From assembly GCA_940671915.1 (NCBI GenBank), contig CALNVZ010002974.1, forward strand, positions 22,988,448 through 23,052,447: a stretch of DNA of 64,000 nucleotides, given 5' to 3'. Under the pieces are notes generated by a model. The model searched no databases and was not told the DNA's origin. It saw only the letters and a program-made list of their open reading frames with translations. The translations under genes and the position numbers were made by a program. Shown here piece after piece: positions 37,060 through 50,743 of the stretch. Numbering within the stretch: position 1 is the first letter of the stretch; each line of letters opens with the position of its first letter. The DNA comes from Paracentrotus lividus (lineage: Eukaryota > Echinodermata > Echinoidea > Camarodonta > Echinidae).

Positions 37060-37375
37060 CCTTCACCTACATTTTGTGGGGTTTTTTTGTTGTTTTTGTT
37101 GTTTTTTTTTGTTTGTTTTTTTTTATTAAAGAAATTGAGGACCAGTGTGGACTTCCCCTTCAACTATGCACAGCTGACAGTTCGTGGTGAATGCAACAAT
37201 ATCATATGTAAATAATACACCACACTTACAACATGAAATTGAATATATTAATCTTTTGAATATACAGCTTATGTGATTGATCTAAATATGTTGATATAGT
37301 AAAGATTATAGTGTCAAAATTGATTTAGAAGAAAAATTCTTAATTTCAACTTTGTTAATAAACTGATAATAAACT

Positions 37376-38215
37376 GGGCCGGTATTCTGAAAATTGTCTT
37401 ATCTTTTGTCTTATCTTTTATCTTATCTCAAAAGATAATAGACCGCTAATATAATCTTTAAGACGTATTCCAAAAATTATCTTATCTCTCTAAGGACCAC
37501 CCTTATATTATCTCTGTCACGCCCCTGTTACGCCCAATTTTCATCAACGAATCATTAAAGGTTTTAGATACTTAGGTCAACCAATCGAGGTGCCCCTTCT
37601 TTAAAAATATTACTTCGCGCACCATTAACATTAGGCGTAGTTTAATCTTGCGTGATTTGTGCGCTTTCGTCTGCAAGCTACATTTTCTTTATGACGTAAA
37701 ATTGATTCTATTGTGACGTTTCTTTTAGGTTTTCTCAACAAAAAACCCATAAAATGAAAATGTGTATCATTTCGAATGAGGTCATAAATTGCAACAAAAT
37801 AAGCAAAATCTATTCTAATTTCTTCGGGATGTTTCTTGTGTAGCCCTGTTGACCTTGCATACTCATTATCTTCCCCTTACTAAAAGATTAATTAGGGCAA
37901 ATTCGCAGTTATCATTGAGATACAATAGCCCCCTACCTGTTGTAAATGTTCTTGTTGTTGCCAAGGTAGTTAAGATAAAAAAAAAAGATCAAATAAGTTT
38001 CGGAATACCTATTATCTCAAGATTTTATCTTGCGCACAGATATATTTGTGCGCCGGTGACTAACTTTACGCAAAACAGCTCTGACATCATGCGCGCTCAG
38101 CGAACTTACAAGAAAAGAAAAGAGAAAAGATAACAAAATTTTCGGAATACGAATTTCTCTTAACTCTGAAGATACAAGAATATTTGTCTTAAGATAAGTT
38201 TCGGAATACGGCCCC
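37376..38215 (+). mobile_element. ~840-bp TIR element, GGGCCGTATTC ends
   Basis: The left end GGGCCGGTATTCTGAAAATT, followed by GTCTTATC words, is inverted at the right as GATAAGTTTCGGAATACGGCCCC. TCTTATCTT and AAGATAA words repeat near both ends. No transposase frame is visible, so it is non-autonomous. Confidence 0.75.
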
Positions 38216-38948
38216 TGATTGTTTCAGTTCTCACAATTACGTTGCAAAGAGGAATGAAATGTGTATCCTTATTATTTCAAGCTAATATAATCTAAACTCT
38301 TAAATGAATAACATAACTCTTTATGAGTTGTACTAAAAGATTCAGGAATATGAAATCTCATAAGATTATATTGTGAATGAATAGTTTTCTTTCATATTTT
38401 TCATGGCAGTTATATATTTATACATTATAAAGTATATTTATAAATTATAAAGTTAAACACACTTTTCGACATAAATTGTTTCAATTTGATATTATTGATG
38501 TTTTAGTAACCAACCAAATAATGCACATTAATAAAAGACGAATTCACAAAACTATCTACTCTCCACTAATAAGAAAAAATATATGATTCTTAATGTACTA
38601 AATGTACATCATCGATAGACATTTCATTTATCATTACTTCAAAAATGAAAAAACTGATCTTGAAACAATAATGGCCACATTCCAAGACCAGTTCTTCATT
38701 TTTAAGTTACAAGAGTAACAAATCATGGCACCTGAAAAGGATTTTGGGAGCTTGTTAATTCTTTTCACATTGTCAAATAAAAGAACATATATGTAACTGG
38801 GACATATTCATCACCCCTTGTTCTTATCTTGTCAGGAGAAATTTATCCTTGGTATGAGTATCAATGCTTTTTTGCCCTGTAAAACTAGATAAATTTGTGG
38901 TTATGAGAGTTTCTATTCATATTTTGCAATTAATTGTAATACCTATGA

Positions 38949-39778
38949 TCATGATTGATTTGGTTCAGAGTTTTTGTTCTTCATAGACCACATAGGATCC
39001 AGACCACTGAAAGGATCATCAGGATTAACCTTATCAACACTTTCCTTGAGTCCTCCTTTCCCTGCCAAGAAATCAGCCTTGGATACCTTCTGTTTGGACT
39101 GACCTTTCTCCTTCATCGAGAAGTTCTGCGGCGTAAGGTCAGCTAGGATGGACGGGAGAGACGAACTTGGTCCATCAATTGATCCAGATCCTTCCGAGAT
39201 ACTGTCTGATGTGTCCTGTTTGGTGCTGGATTCAACGACATCGGGTGCAACAAAGTTCTGCAGCGTCTGGGAGAAGACCTCAAGATTGTTCGCCTGGAGT
39301 TGGTCGAGGGATTTTGGCTTCTGGTTGGAGTGAGCTGGCGAGGATGTGAAAGAGCTAACACCTGAGGGGGTACTACTTCCTGTGTCACTGAGCAAACCCT
39401 GGGTGGAGTTGCTTGGAGGATCCTGTGTAGAGTTTCCTGCAGGATCCTGGTGGAGACTGTCTCCTCCATGCTGATCATGGATACCCTGAAAGACCATACC
39501 TTCATCTAACTTCTCCACAGGCTCCTCCACACCCCTTTCAGCTTTGCTAGACTGTTCTGGTTGTGCGTTTTCTACCTTCGAAATCTCACTGGCTATAACC
39601 TCTTCTTTAAGTGGAGCATTGGTTGGCTGGTTGGGCTTGACGCTGAACTTGGAGATGCGCGAGATGAGGGAGTCAACATTGTCTGTGCCCATGATGACGT
39701 CAAATGAGTTTAACCTCGAGGGCGCAAGCTTTGCATCAAGAGGGGAACCAGCTGCTACACTCTTGGTTGCAACTCCAC
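38949..39778 (-). CDS. PTPN23: PTPN23 C-terminal tail exon
   Basis: The last exon encodes 275 residues plus a TGA stop (38951-38949). GTDNVDSLISRISKFSVKPN corresponds to the human SSIQATIAKLSIRP segment. A long Ser/Thr/Pro/Gln/Glu-rich (PEST-like) stretch follows, and then the conserved end: LTPQNFSMKEKGQSKQKVSK, ADFLAGKGG and DDPFSGLDPMWSMKNKN, matching human LTPEAFSL...RMSKHNFL...DDPLSLLDPLWTLNK. The acceptor AG lies at 39780-39779, and the split Arg codon joins exon 40460-40400. Confidence 0.93.
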
Positions 39779-42700
39779 CTAAACCATCAAAAATGTATAC
39801 ATGTTATAAATTACAAGCAAACATTAACCTTTGACTACCAACTTTTCTCATTGCCCTAGACTTTAAGTTATAGAAAAACCAACTTGATAATGGATTAACT
39901 GAACATTACATGTATGTTTATATTAAATTATTTATCAAAATGTTATAGCATTTAACAAAATTATTTGTGTAACCTTCAGTAACAGGGGAATAAAAAAGAA
40001 AACATGGACAATATTGAATTTTGTAATGTTGGTAGCATTGTTCAGGTTATTGAAATGTACAGGTGACTCGTACAGATTTGTAATCTATTCTGTCCGTCTC
40101 TCCAATTCTTTACTTTTCCTGTTGCTTTATTTTACTTTCTGTTTCTACAATCATAATTGTCTGGTAATAAACAGCTGTATTTATTTCATTCATTGTTATT
40201 ATTAATCCTTTCTGTCTTTTAAATTTAAAATCTGAACATTTATCTCTAACCAAAAGCTAAGTGAAGTATTTAATATCATACACAGCAATTAACCCTAAAA
40301 GACTATCCCTTTTGGGGAGATACTTTTTTTTTTTTTTATGCAAATCATGATAGATGAATATTTGTCTTTTAATCCAATTTATAATAACTATTTACTCACG
40401 TTTTGCCAAAGCATGTTGAGCATAACATAGAATAGCATCATAGCTGAACTTCAGTTGTTCCTATGAGTGTGAATTGTACAAAACAAAAAGAATTATAATT
40501 ATAATATGTATTAAATATTATCAGATACATGTAGTACAACGAAGCTACTTCAAAGTAAATTGTCACCTACTGAAATTTTTTAGAAATATATTTAATTAAT
40601 TTCACTGAAAATGAAAAAATTTAAGTGAAACCGTATTCTGTAATTTTATTTATAAATAAAAATTAATAAAAGTAACACTTCATAAAAGGACAATTTGGTT
40701 AAGTAGGCAAGGCCTTTTACCTTCTCTGTAATCATCCACTTTCTCTGTAGCCGTAGCTTCTTGATTATCTGTGGTATGTCCGAGATCCCATGTCCTTCGT
40801 TAATTTCTCGGGCCGCAGTGTACACCAAACAGAACACACCGGTCCGGTCAATACCCGCACTGTAAGGATTTTAAACCACAGCACATGTAAATCAATAATT
40901 CTTAAAATATTAAACATAATATTCATGAAATTAAAAACAAGCACTGCCAGATCAGAAATATATATCACACTCATCTATTCATTTTCTTCAAAGACATGTT
41001 TGACCTTGACCTTTGACCTTATAACCCCAAACATACTAAGATCATAGTTCCTGCTAAATTTTTGACCTACATACTCCAGAATCTAATAGATTGTCTTCAT
41101 AACGCAATATCTAACTTTATACATGGTATTTCACAATCTGACCTCTGCGACCCTTGACCTTTGACCTACATACTCCATAATCTAATCAGATCATCTTTAT
41201 ATGGTGATAAATACTCTCGTAAAGTTTGAAGCTCATATCTCTTATGGTTCTTGACATATTGCGATAACAAACTCAATACATGGAATTTCACAATTTGACC
41301 TCTGTGACCCTTGACCTTTGACCTACAGAATCCAAAATCTAATCAGATCGTCTTCTTATGGCGACACATACTACTTATGAGTTTGAAGCTCATATCTCAA
41401 CGGGTTCTCAAGATATCGTGATAACAAACTCCATACATAGAATTTCACAATTTGACTTCTGTGACTGTTGACCTTTGACCTACATACATGTACTCCAAAA
41501 TCTAATCATCTTCCAATGGTGATACATACTATCCCAAAGTTTGAAGTTGATATCTCAAGTGGTTCTTGAGATATCGTGATAACGAGCAAACGGACGGACG
41601 GACGGACAGAGGGGCAACCCGAAAACATAATGCCTCCGGCACCACCTTCGGTGGGCGGAGGCATAAAAAAGGAACATACAAAAGAGACAGAAGAGGTGCA
41701 GAAGTGAGAGGCATGAAGAAAAACTGGAGAATGTGAGAGAGAGGGAGAGTTACAGAGAAAGTGGAATGTAAAAAGAAAAGAGAGAGCTTATTAAAGCAGA
41801 TCTTTTGTGGGACATCTAGCACTGCATAGATAAATTAAAAGAAGACAAAACAGAGATAAAAAATTAAACTGAAGACACAATATCAAAAGAAAGACATATG
41901 TATCGAATTTGTACAAAATAACAATGTGATTTTTTGGCCCAATGAATCTGAAAATGAAGAAAAGCATTAATTTGTTTTTAGCCATATATGTATTTTCTTC
42001 TCTCATTATTATGAGCATGAGAATTCGGTAAAACAAGATGATTTTTTTCCGGTTTCAATTTTTTTTCTTTTTTTAAGTGTGCATGTGGCTACTGTATGTG
42101 TTCAGTAGAAGCTAATTGACTTGATCCCAAGCACTTAATGAGAATGGACTGTAATAATCCCAGACCAATTGAAGAACATTACTCACCTGCAGTGGACGAC
42201 CATAGGGATCTGTGTCTTGCGTTGCTGTGAGTGGTAGCTCTGGACCTCGTCAATAAACTGTAGCAGTACTCCAGGACTGCTTGGAACTCCACTATAAAAA
42301 TAACAAAAACATGCTTACATAATAATAAATAATATTCTTTTTTATTGCAACCAATACAATCATCATGACACAGGTTGGATTTGATACATTGATAAATTGC
42401 ATGTTTTGCATGTGACTGCATAACAAAAGTTAATGTATAATTATTCGCCTTACCTCTTCATAAAGAATTTAATTACAAATTGTCAAATGTGAATAAAATT
42501 TAGTTTGTTAAGATTCATATTGTACATGCACACTTTGCTGGTAATTTACACTTCAAAGTTTGAATACTCGTAGGCTTTAGACTGCTATGCAGATCAGCAT
42601 ATTTCATTAAAAAGGTAATACATACATGTAAATGACTTTTAACCCGTTGTGTACTATATGCGGGCTGACAAAATAGAGAACATCCCTCTTGTCGATTGTT

Positions 42701-45700
42701 TATTTCACTAATTATTGCATGAAATATATGAAAACTTTATATAATTCAAATTATTAGACATTCATATATTAATATATGTTTTTGTTTCACCTTTAAATGA
42801 AAACAATTTGTTGCAACCATGCTTGACAACCACGATTCATTTGACTTTGTAAAAAGTTCTCAGTATTCAAAAGGTAACACTTGCAAAGCACAGAAGTAAC
42901 ATCATTTTTATTATCGTTATCCTACATGTACCATTATGATAAAACCAAAATCAAAGCCAAAAGATCCATTCATAATAATCTTCTAATCTGGCCTTCATAT
43001 TCATTTAGTAGTGTACGAGGAATGCGTAAAATCACTATCCCCTGAGACCTGTTTCACAAGGAAATAAGTTTGGCAAAGAGACAAACTACTAGTACATTCC
43101 TAGTCACTTGTCACACATTACTTGTCAATCATTGGTCAGAAAATGCTCAAGAGACGTGCCTTTTTGCAAAGTCTATCATTAATAATAATAATAATACCGT
43201 TTTATTTACCCAGGGTAGCCACTTCGGTCCGTAACAACTGTTCTCCAAGTGGGCCCTGCATAACATGATATGTTATTATAACCCTCAAGATCCTTGTGAA
43301 AAGGCAGGTTTTGGTAGCAGTTTTGTAAGTCTTTGGTATGACTCGGCCAGGATCATTGAGATTACGCATTACATTTCGGATGTGCTTGGAATTTAAATGC
43401 GACATTAAGCCCAACCTCTAGATTTCATTCCTAATAACTTACAACTCTGGCCAAGCAGTGAACTGTAGATGTGTAATCGTCCTCATCTGCCTCGTTGGAA
43501 GGTGAGTTAGGTGGATGATTCTCTCAACATGATAGTCTGTCGTCCGCTTTGACTGAAGGCTAAGAGAAATATCACCACATTTCTGAGCCGCCCCCTTGTC
43601 CTCTGGCCAGTAGCTCACAAAGTTTGTTGACCCCTAAGAATGGGAAAAAATGTGTGAAAAATGTTTGTCATTATCAAACCTCAAAGAACACTGGCATTTC
43701 TATTTCAACAGGATCAGTCATCAATTACACGAGGCATCCCATTCGGTTTCACAAATTGTTCACTACGATTGTGATCTGATTATTAATCAAAGAAACTTCT
43801 ATTTCAAACAAACTTTTGCCATTAAATTCTTTAACCCTTTAGCACCCAGAGACTGCGTAAAAAGTGTCAGTTTACTCACTAGGGAAAGGGTTATGTTGTG
43901 TTTCAATCACGTTTTTTAAATAAAAATAGCTCTTAAAACATATTTTCTTGTGCAGAATCGGACAGCGCTTATCCAATGGGTAATCCACAAGGAGTGCGGG
44001 CATGTTTCATCACAAATTTTTATACAACCTTGACTAAAGCGTACTTAAGACAGGGGCAGTTTGGGGCGGTTTAGTGAGTAAGCTGAGGGGCGGTCTTGGG
44101 CAGTTTTGCTAAAGGGTTAAATACTGCACAATCATGAAATAGAAAATAAATACCATCGCATACCTCCCCTCCATGTGAATACATGTAGCAACTAAAGAGA
44201 AATGCAACAGTACGTTCATTTTTCTCGATGGAGCAGGTGCTTTGCATACTAAGTATACAAATATGACGATCGAGTGAGATGTTCGCTTTGTGTGTAAAGA
44301 AGGATAGTCATTGACCTATTTTGGCAAGCAACAAAATAGGCATGCTAGAAAATTTACACTACTCTTTATCAAATTACATACATTTGCTTTTGAAGTAGTT
44401 GAAATAGTTAAAAAGTTATTGATTTTCCAAAAGGGAGTAGATTTGAGATAATAGGAAATTTGAAATGGGAAGTCTATAGACTTGAACTGTTTCTGTACAT
44501 TGGCCTTTGCCTAATCATCTAACGGAACTGAATGAATTTATAATCAGTCTATTTTGCCTTCCCACATGTAGCGTTTCTCAGGCCATTTGTGAAAACAATG
44601 AAGAAATAATTTCCCCATCTCTGTTTCTCCCTACTCACCTTGCCCTGGGCTGGTTTGGATAGAAGCATGACAATAAGAGAGGCCTGCTGTTCATACACCA
44701 TCAACCAGAAATCATTGAGAGATGGCTGAAGAGGGGCTTGGGTTGCTATGATACAAGGGCTGGTGGAGACAACATCCTTGATGTAGCTGGCATTGATGTA
44801 ATCATCCCTGGTACCCCGAAGACACACCCGGTTATGGTCATCTGGTGTCAACAAAATTAAAGATCAGTTAGAGGAAATAAATACCAAAGTACTGAATCAA
44901 TAAATTATACATGTAGGAAAGAGCAAAATGAGAAGGTCAATTTCAACAAAATTTCAGCAAAATTCACATCCTTGATGTAGCTGGCATTGATGTAGTCATC
45001 CCTGGTGCCCAGAAGACACACCCGGTTATGGTCATCTGGTGTCAACAAAATTAAAGAGCAGTACAAGAGAGGAAACAAATACCCAAGTATAGTGAATCAA
45101 TCTTACAGGAACGAGCAAAATGAGAGGATTTATTTAAACAAAGTTTTTGCAAAATTAGTTATAAACTACATTGTAAGAGAGTTGAAGAAGTTTTGATTAG
45201 TCTTGTTGCACTCTCTATGAAAATCCTCAATTTTGTTAACCTTGGCAGCTCCCAAGCGATAGGATAAAACCTCAAAAATATGCCCGGAGTAATGGGGTAC
45301 ATGTATGTACATGCAGTGACTCCAAATGGTGTGGTAAACTGTGTAACCATGACATGCACAATACACATAAAACACAACGCCCTGAATGTTCAATTATATG
45401 TACACATGTATTTACTTCCAGGAGGGGAGGAAAAAAACCACATGGGATATAATCAGAATACAATCACTAGCTAGGAGTATACATACAGACTTTCATGTTA
45501 TTACATGCACTGAACAAATTTAGGAGCACGAAAGAAATTTCTACTTACATGGCATTATATCTGGATGTCTGTTCTTGACGGAGTAACAACGGGCAATGGC
45601 AATGGAAAATTGTCTAGTTTCTCTGTCCTGATAATCGGTTAACTCCTATTTGAGAAACAGAGATACAAATAAGTATGAAGATACATGTATACAGGAAGTT

Positions 45701-48700
45701 TCAAGTATCTTTCATTTCATCATTATCATCCAATTTCCATGAACATGTACATGTATGCAAGCCCTACACCTGGTACACTTACAATGTACATGTACTTCAG
45801 CAACATCATAACATTAAGTCAGAAAATAGTTAAGGTTTTGAATTGATTTTGTAATATAAGGAGGTTCGATATGCTAAATGAAATGAAAACTGAATATTTT
45901 GACAAAGTCATTCACGCTAAATAGAAATTTAATGAAAGGAATGGGAAATCCGCCAATGAAATGTTGCACATCTCACCTTCCATAATCTCTCAATGACGGT
46001 AGGTCCACTCAGCATCTTACGATTCAGTCCCTCGACATACATGTCCAATCTCTCTACCTCCCCCACAAACTTCTCTAGGGATTCCTTATCAGCATACGGC
46101 TTCTTATCTCCTGGAAAAGTAGCTGCTGTTGTTGATTGTACTGCTACTGAGGACTGAGTGGATGGTGTTTGTTGCGATGGTTGCTGAAGGTTGTAAGTTT
46201 GTCGTGTGGCAGGGATGCGGGGAGGACTTGACAGTGAAGGTTGGAGTTTCAGTGATGCCAACATATCTGTTGCGGATGAAGTTGAAGGGGTTGCATCTGC
46301 GGCAGGAACATTTGTGCCTTGGCTTGTTGGCTTTACTTCAATGCTGGCGAGGACAGAGACATTCGAGTTCGGATCTGCAACAGGTTGGGCAGATTCTGGT
46401 TGCTGTACCTCTGGAATTGCTGGAACACTCAGTGGTGCAAGGACATCCTTCAGTGGCTCATTCTGTCTATCTGGACTAGTCGATAGAAGATCAGCTGCAG
46501 GCTTAGCAGTGGCTTTCATCGGTTGCAAAACTGGCTGTGGTAGTCTTTGTTGCTCAAAGTTCTGTTGCTGTTTTATCTGTTGCACTGAATTCATTGGTTG
46601 CACCTGTTGCTGCATCTGAGGGGGATTTTGAGGGAATGGTGGTCTCACATTGGATTGAGGAGCATAATTTGAGTTGGGCCCAACAGGCAGAGGTGACTGA
46701 GAATGAGGCATTGGATGCTGTTGCTGTTGCGACTGGGGAGGATACTGTGGCTGTTGAGCAGGGCATTGCTGCTGTTGGACAGGATGATGCTGCTGCTGCT
46801 GGGCAGGGTGAAGCTGTTGCAGTGAAGATTGTTGCTGCTGTTGAGCAAGGTGTTGATGTGGAAGTGGAGGTTGTTTCTGCTGTTGTGGAGGATGCTGCTG
46901 TTGAAGTGAAGGTTGTTGCAGCTGTGAAGTATTTTGCTGCTGTTGTGGAGGATGATGCTGTTGAGCAGGGTGTTGCTGCTGTTGTTGTGGAAGATGTTGC
47001 TGTTGCAATGAAGGTTGTTGCTGCTGCTGTGAAGGATGTTGCTGCAGTTGTAGAGTATTTTGCTGCGGTTGAGGCAGTTGCTGTTGCATTGAATGTTGTT
47101 GCTGCTGTTGAGCATGATGTTGATGTTGTTGTGAAGGATGTTGCTGTTGTTGGGAAGGATATTGCTGCTGCTGTTGAGCAGGGAGTTGATGTTGGAGGGA
47201 AGGTTGTTGCTGCTGTTTAGTAGGATGTAGCTGCTGTTGTGGGGGATGCTGCGGTTGTTGAGCAGAAAGTTGTTGTTGTTGTGCAGGGTATTTCTGCTGG
47301 TTGATTTGCTGTTGATGCAGGCCTGGCTGTTGTCTGTTCTGTTGAGGCTGCTGAATTTGAGTTTGATTAGTATACTGTTGTTGCTGTGAATGTTGTGGTA
47401 TTTGCTGCTGAGAAACATGATTGGGTTGATATGGCTGACTCAATCCAGGCTGATGTGGCAAAGGACCAGCTGCATGTTGCCCACTTACATTACCTACAGT
47501 TTGTGGTTTATATCCTTGTGTTTGCTCAGAAGGCACATGCTGCTTGCTAGGGGAGGACTGATATGGTGCTCCATCTGGTGTTTGATGATATCCTTGAGGC
47601 TGATTGGTCTGTTGTTGTGGACCCTGATTATACCCTTGGTAGGCTTGGGGCTGTTGCATTTGGCGCTGTTGGGTATTCTGCTGAGATGATGGAGCTTGTG
47701 AGTTGGGTTGCTGAGGAACAAAGCCTTGTTGTGGATTTTGCTGTTGCGTGCCAATATTCTGTGGATGAGATGTTGCTCCTTGGTGTCCAGGTGGTACTTG
47801 TGGCTGTTGGGAAACAAAATTTTGTTGCTGTTGTGGTAATTGTTGTGGATGTTGATGAAGCGTAGATGGTTGTGCTTGATATTGTTGTGATGGCTGAACT
47901 TGGTTTCCTGCATGAAGATTAGACTGTTGCATGCTAGGTTGCTGAGGCAGTTGTTTTTGTGGCTGAGATGGTACAGCTTGGTAGCTTTGCTGTTGTGGGT
48001 TTTGTTGTTGAGGAGGCCTCGCCACCTGGGAGTTACCCTGTTGTTGTGGTAATGGACTAGCTCCTGATGTAGGCTGCACCCCTTGATTAAACTGATTGTT
48101 AGGAGCTACTGTTCTTGCACCAGAAACAGGTGGTTGCTGATGGTGTTGCTGATATTGCCCCTGTGGTACATTTGTTTGATGCTGTGGCATACCATGCTGT
48201 GAGGGCATCTGAACGTTATTAATTTGTGGATTGACAACAGATGTTCCTGGTTGAATCCCTGGATTCTGGACAGGTTGTCCCCCATGGGACAAAGGGATAT
48301 TTGTTGGTGCCACTTGTTGATGATGGTTGGGCAATTGATTAGGAGGAGCTCCTGGCATGTGACTGGGTGTAGTGTTGGTTGAACTTGGTAAATGAGCTGA
48401 AGAGTAGGATGATGGAGGCATATGCTGGGGAGGAATTCCTGGTTGCATGGGTGCTGATGACATACCCATACTTGCTGCCTTGGCTTTGGCATGTTGTTCT
48501 GAGCCATATGCAGGAGGCTGCATAGGATATGACTGAGGTGCTATGGGTTGCTGATGGGAATGGGAAGGTGCTGACGGTGGAATGGCTTGTCCTGAAGTTG
48601 CAATCTGATGTGAGGGTGGCTGCTGAACCATGCTCTGGGCTGACTGGAGTGACTGTTGGACACCACCATGAGGTATCACTCCAGCATTTGGTCCAACTGG

Positions 48701-50709
48701 TTGCTGGTTCAAATTCTGTCCCAGCATCGGAGCATTGGGTTGAACGACACCAGGCTGGCTCGATACTGGAATTTGAGGCGCCTGACTAGCTGGACCAGGC
48801 TGGACATGTGTACCTCCAGGGCCTTGCGGAGGAATATGAACAGGACTTTGACTAGAGTTACTTGAAAAACTATCCTGCCTGGTCATTGCAGTCACAGGGT
48901 GCTGCGGTGGTACCCTACTCTGGTGGTTAGGAGACTCATGAGAGCTCGGAGGGATGTTTTGAGGGTGCATCTGGACTCCTTGTGATGGTAAACCCTGTTG
49001 AGGAGGTCCTCCAGGAAAGTGTTGTCCAACATTAGGTGGCACTGCTGCTACTGGACGTGCTCCCTGACCACCTGGCATTCCATACTGTTGTCCAGGCATC
49101 CTTGGTTGTGCCATGCTGACGTGAGGTGCAGGTGTTGGTTCAACAGCACCACTCTGTGGTAATGGCTGTCCAGCAGGTACTGGTGCTTGTGGCTGATGTA
49201 TTCCACCTCCTGGCATGCCACCTTGAGAATATGGTAGCTGGTTTGATCCTTGCATGGACACCATTGGTGCAGGAGCAGAAGCAGGCATTCCTGGATAAAC
49301 ATGAGGCTGAGTAGGTGGGGGCTGTGATGAAGCAGGAGATTTTGATGCCCTTCCTGACTTTGGTTTCCAATAATCTGAGAGTTTGGGTCCTTTCGGTGCA
49401 GAAGGGTTTGGCATAGATGCTGTGGTGGGTCCCAGAGGTCCTGCGATGTCCAATCCTGTTGGTCCAACTTGTCCTGGGATGCCTGTCACTGCACCAAGCC
49501 AGCACTGGGAAACCTGCTGCATAACCACCTACAGAAGATGCGTGGTTAGGAGCTGCTGGTCTTTGGGGTGCTGTGGATAAAAAGAGCAAATAAATAGGGC
49601 ATTAATTTCTCTATAAAGTTAGGATGGATCATGATCTTCAAAGATTTGTACCAACTGCAAAACTGAGACATGTTTCTTCATGTGACAAAATGATTATTTT
49701 TACTATATTCATCTTTACTAAATCTCCACAAACTGATATTTGCATGCACATGGAGATGGCTTTAAGAGGCATTAAAAAAAAAAAATACACAGGAACCCAA
49801 AAAAATATCAACTCTGATATAAAAATACTTACGATATTTCTTTCTGAATTTTTCCTGTCTCTCCTCATGGTTAGCCTTGACAAATCCTTTAGTCTTGTTG
49901 ACTAGTTTGGTAACAGTTCCTTCCAGTTTCTTATAAAATCCAATACCTTTGTTAGATTTCTCAATGAGTCATCATATACTGTGTAGGAGTTAATGAGTTC
50001 ACCAATCTTTTCATCACGTCTAGAGGGAAGATGGAAATATAGATGATTACAATATATTTACAAGTTCTCATATATTGCAATAGAAAAAATTATATATTTT
50101 CTGATATGTATTGCAAAAATGATAAATAGATATTACAAAATTGCAAGCAACTGATACAATTTTTCTTTAAGTTTCCATTTGGTTCATCTTTACTTTATGT
50201 GATTTCATCGCCATGATGCAACATCACTCAAACTAATTCATCAAACAAACAAAAAATCTCTGAGAATCAGTCATCATACTTTCCTGATTTCTCTTGAAAC
50301 TTAAATTAAACCAAGTGTTTACTGGAATGGTTATTAGTGAATAGTACTTCTGAGGGAGCAGTGCAGCGCGTTTGTATGCCATGGAAAAGGCGTAAGTTTA
50401 TAAATTCAATTATATTATGTTTGTTATCATTATTATTGCTACAGGAAATTAAACAAAGACACATCACTTACTTGAACCAATACCTGTGCCATCTTACGTC
50501 TTTCAGATAGGCAGCATTCGCTTCTGTCATGGCCTTCAGTATGTTGTCTTGGGCGGCAAGATTTCTCGCAAGTAGGTGATCAGTGGTCTCATGTTTTCTT
50601 CAGTTCATTCTGGAAAAATTCCTGTGTGTGAGCCGGTCAATAATAATAAAAATGTTCACGAGCCATAAGGAAAAAGGATTTACAAGCAGTGTTTTTTTTT
50701 TTTTTTTTT

Positions 50710-50743
<34 letters not shown>

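Larger units (their letters stand above)
34205..38948. other. Intergenic space between the convergent La and PTPN23 genes
   Basis: No host exon is recognised. The content is a LINE 3' relic (34625-34995), MITEs (35096-35300, 36881-37059, 37376-38215) and AT-rich DNA. The PTPN23 3' UTR must extend leftward from 38948, but I cannot place its end. Confidence 0.6.

Noticed and set aside
37849-38133. 94-codon plus-strand frame
   Set aside because: It lies inside the GGGCCGTATTC transposon, has low-complexity Lys/Arg ends and no family features.
46537-47220. 227-codon plus-strand frame rich in Val/Ala/Glu
   Set aside because: It is the exact antisense of the Gln-rich PTPN23 exon; CAG/CAA repeats read backward give long stop-free Val/Ala frames.
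46645-47418. 257-codon minus-strand frame rich in Asn/Ser
   Set aside because: It is a shifted frame of the same Gln-rich exon; the PTPN23 frame is longer, matches the family at both ends and joins to neighbours in phase.
49048-49467. 139-codon minus-strand frame
   Set aside because: Shadow frame inside the PTPN23 Pro-rich exon with no domain of its own.
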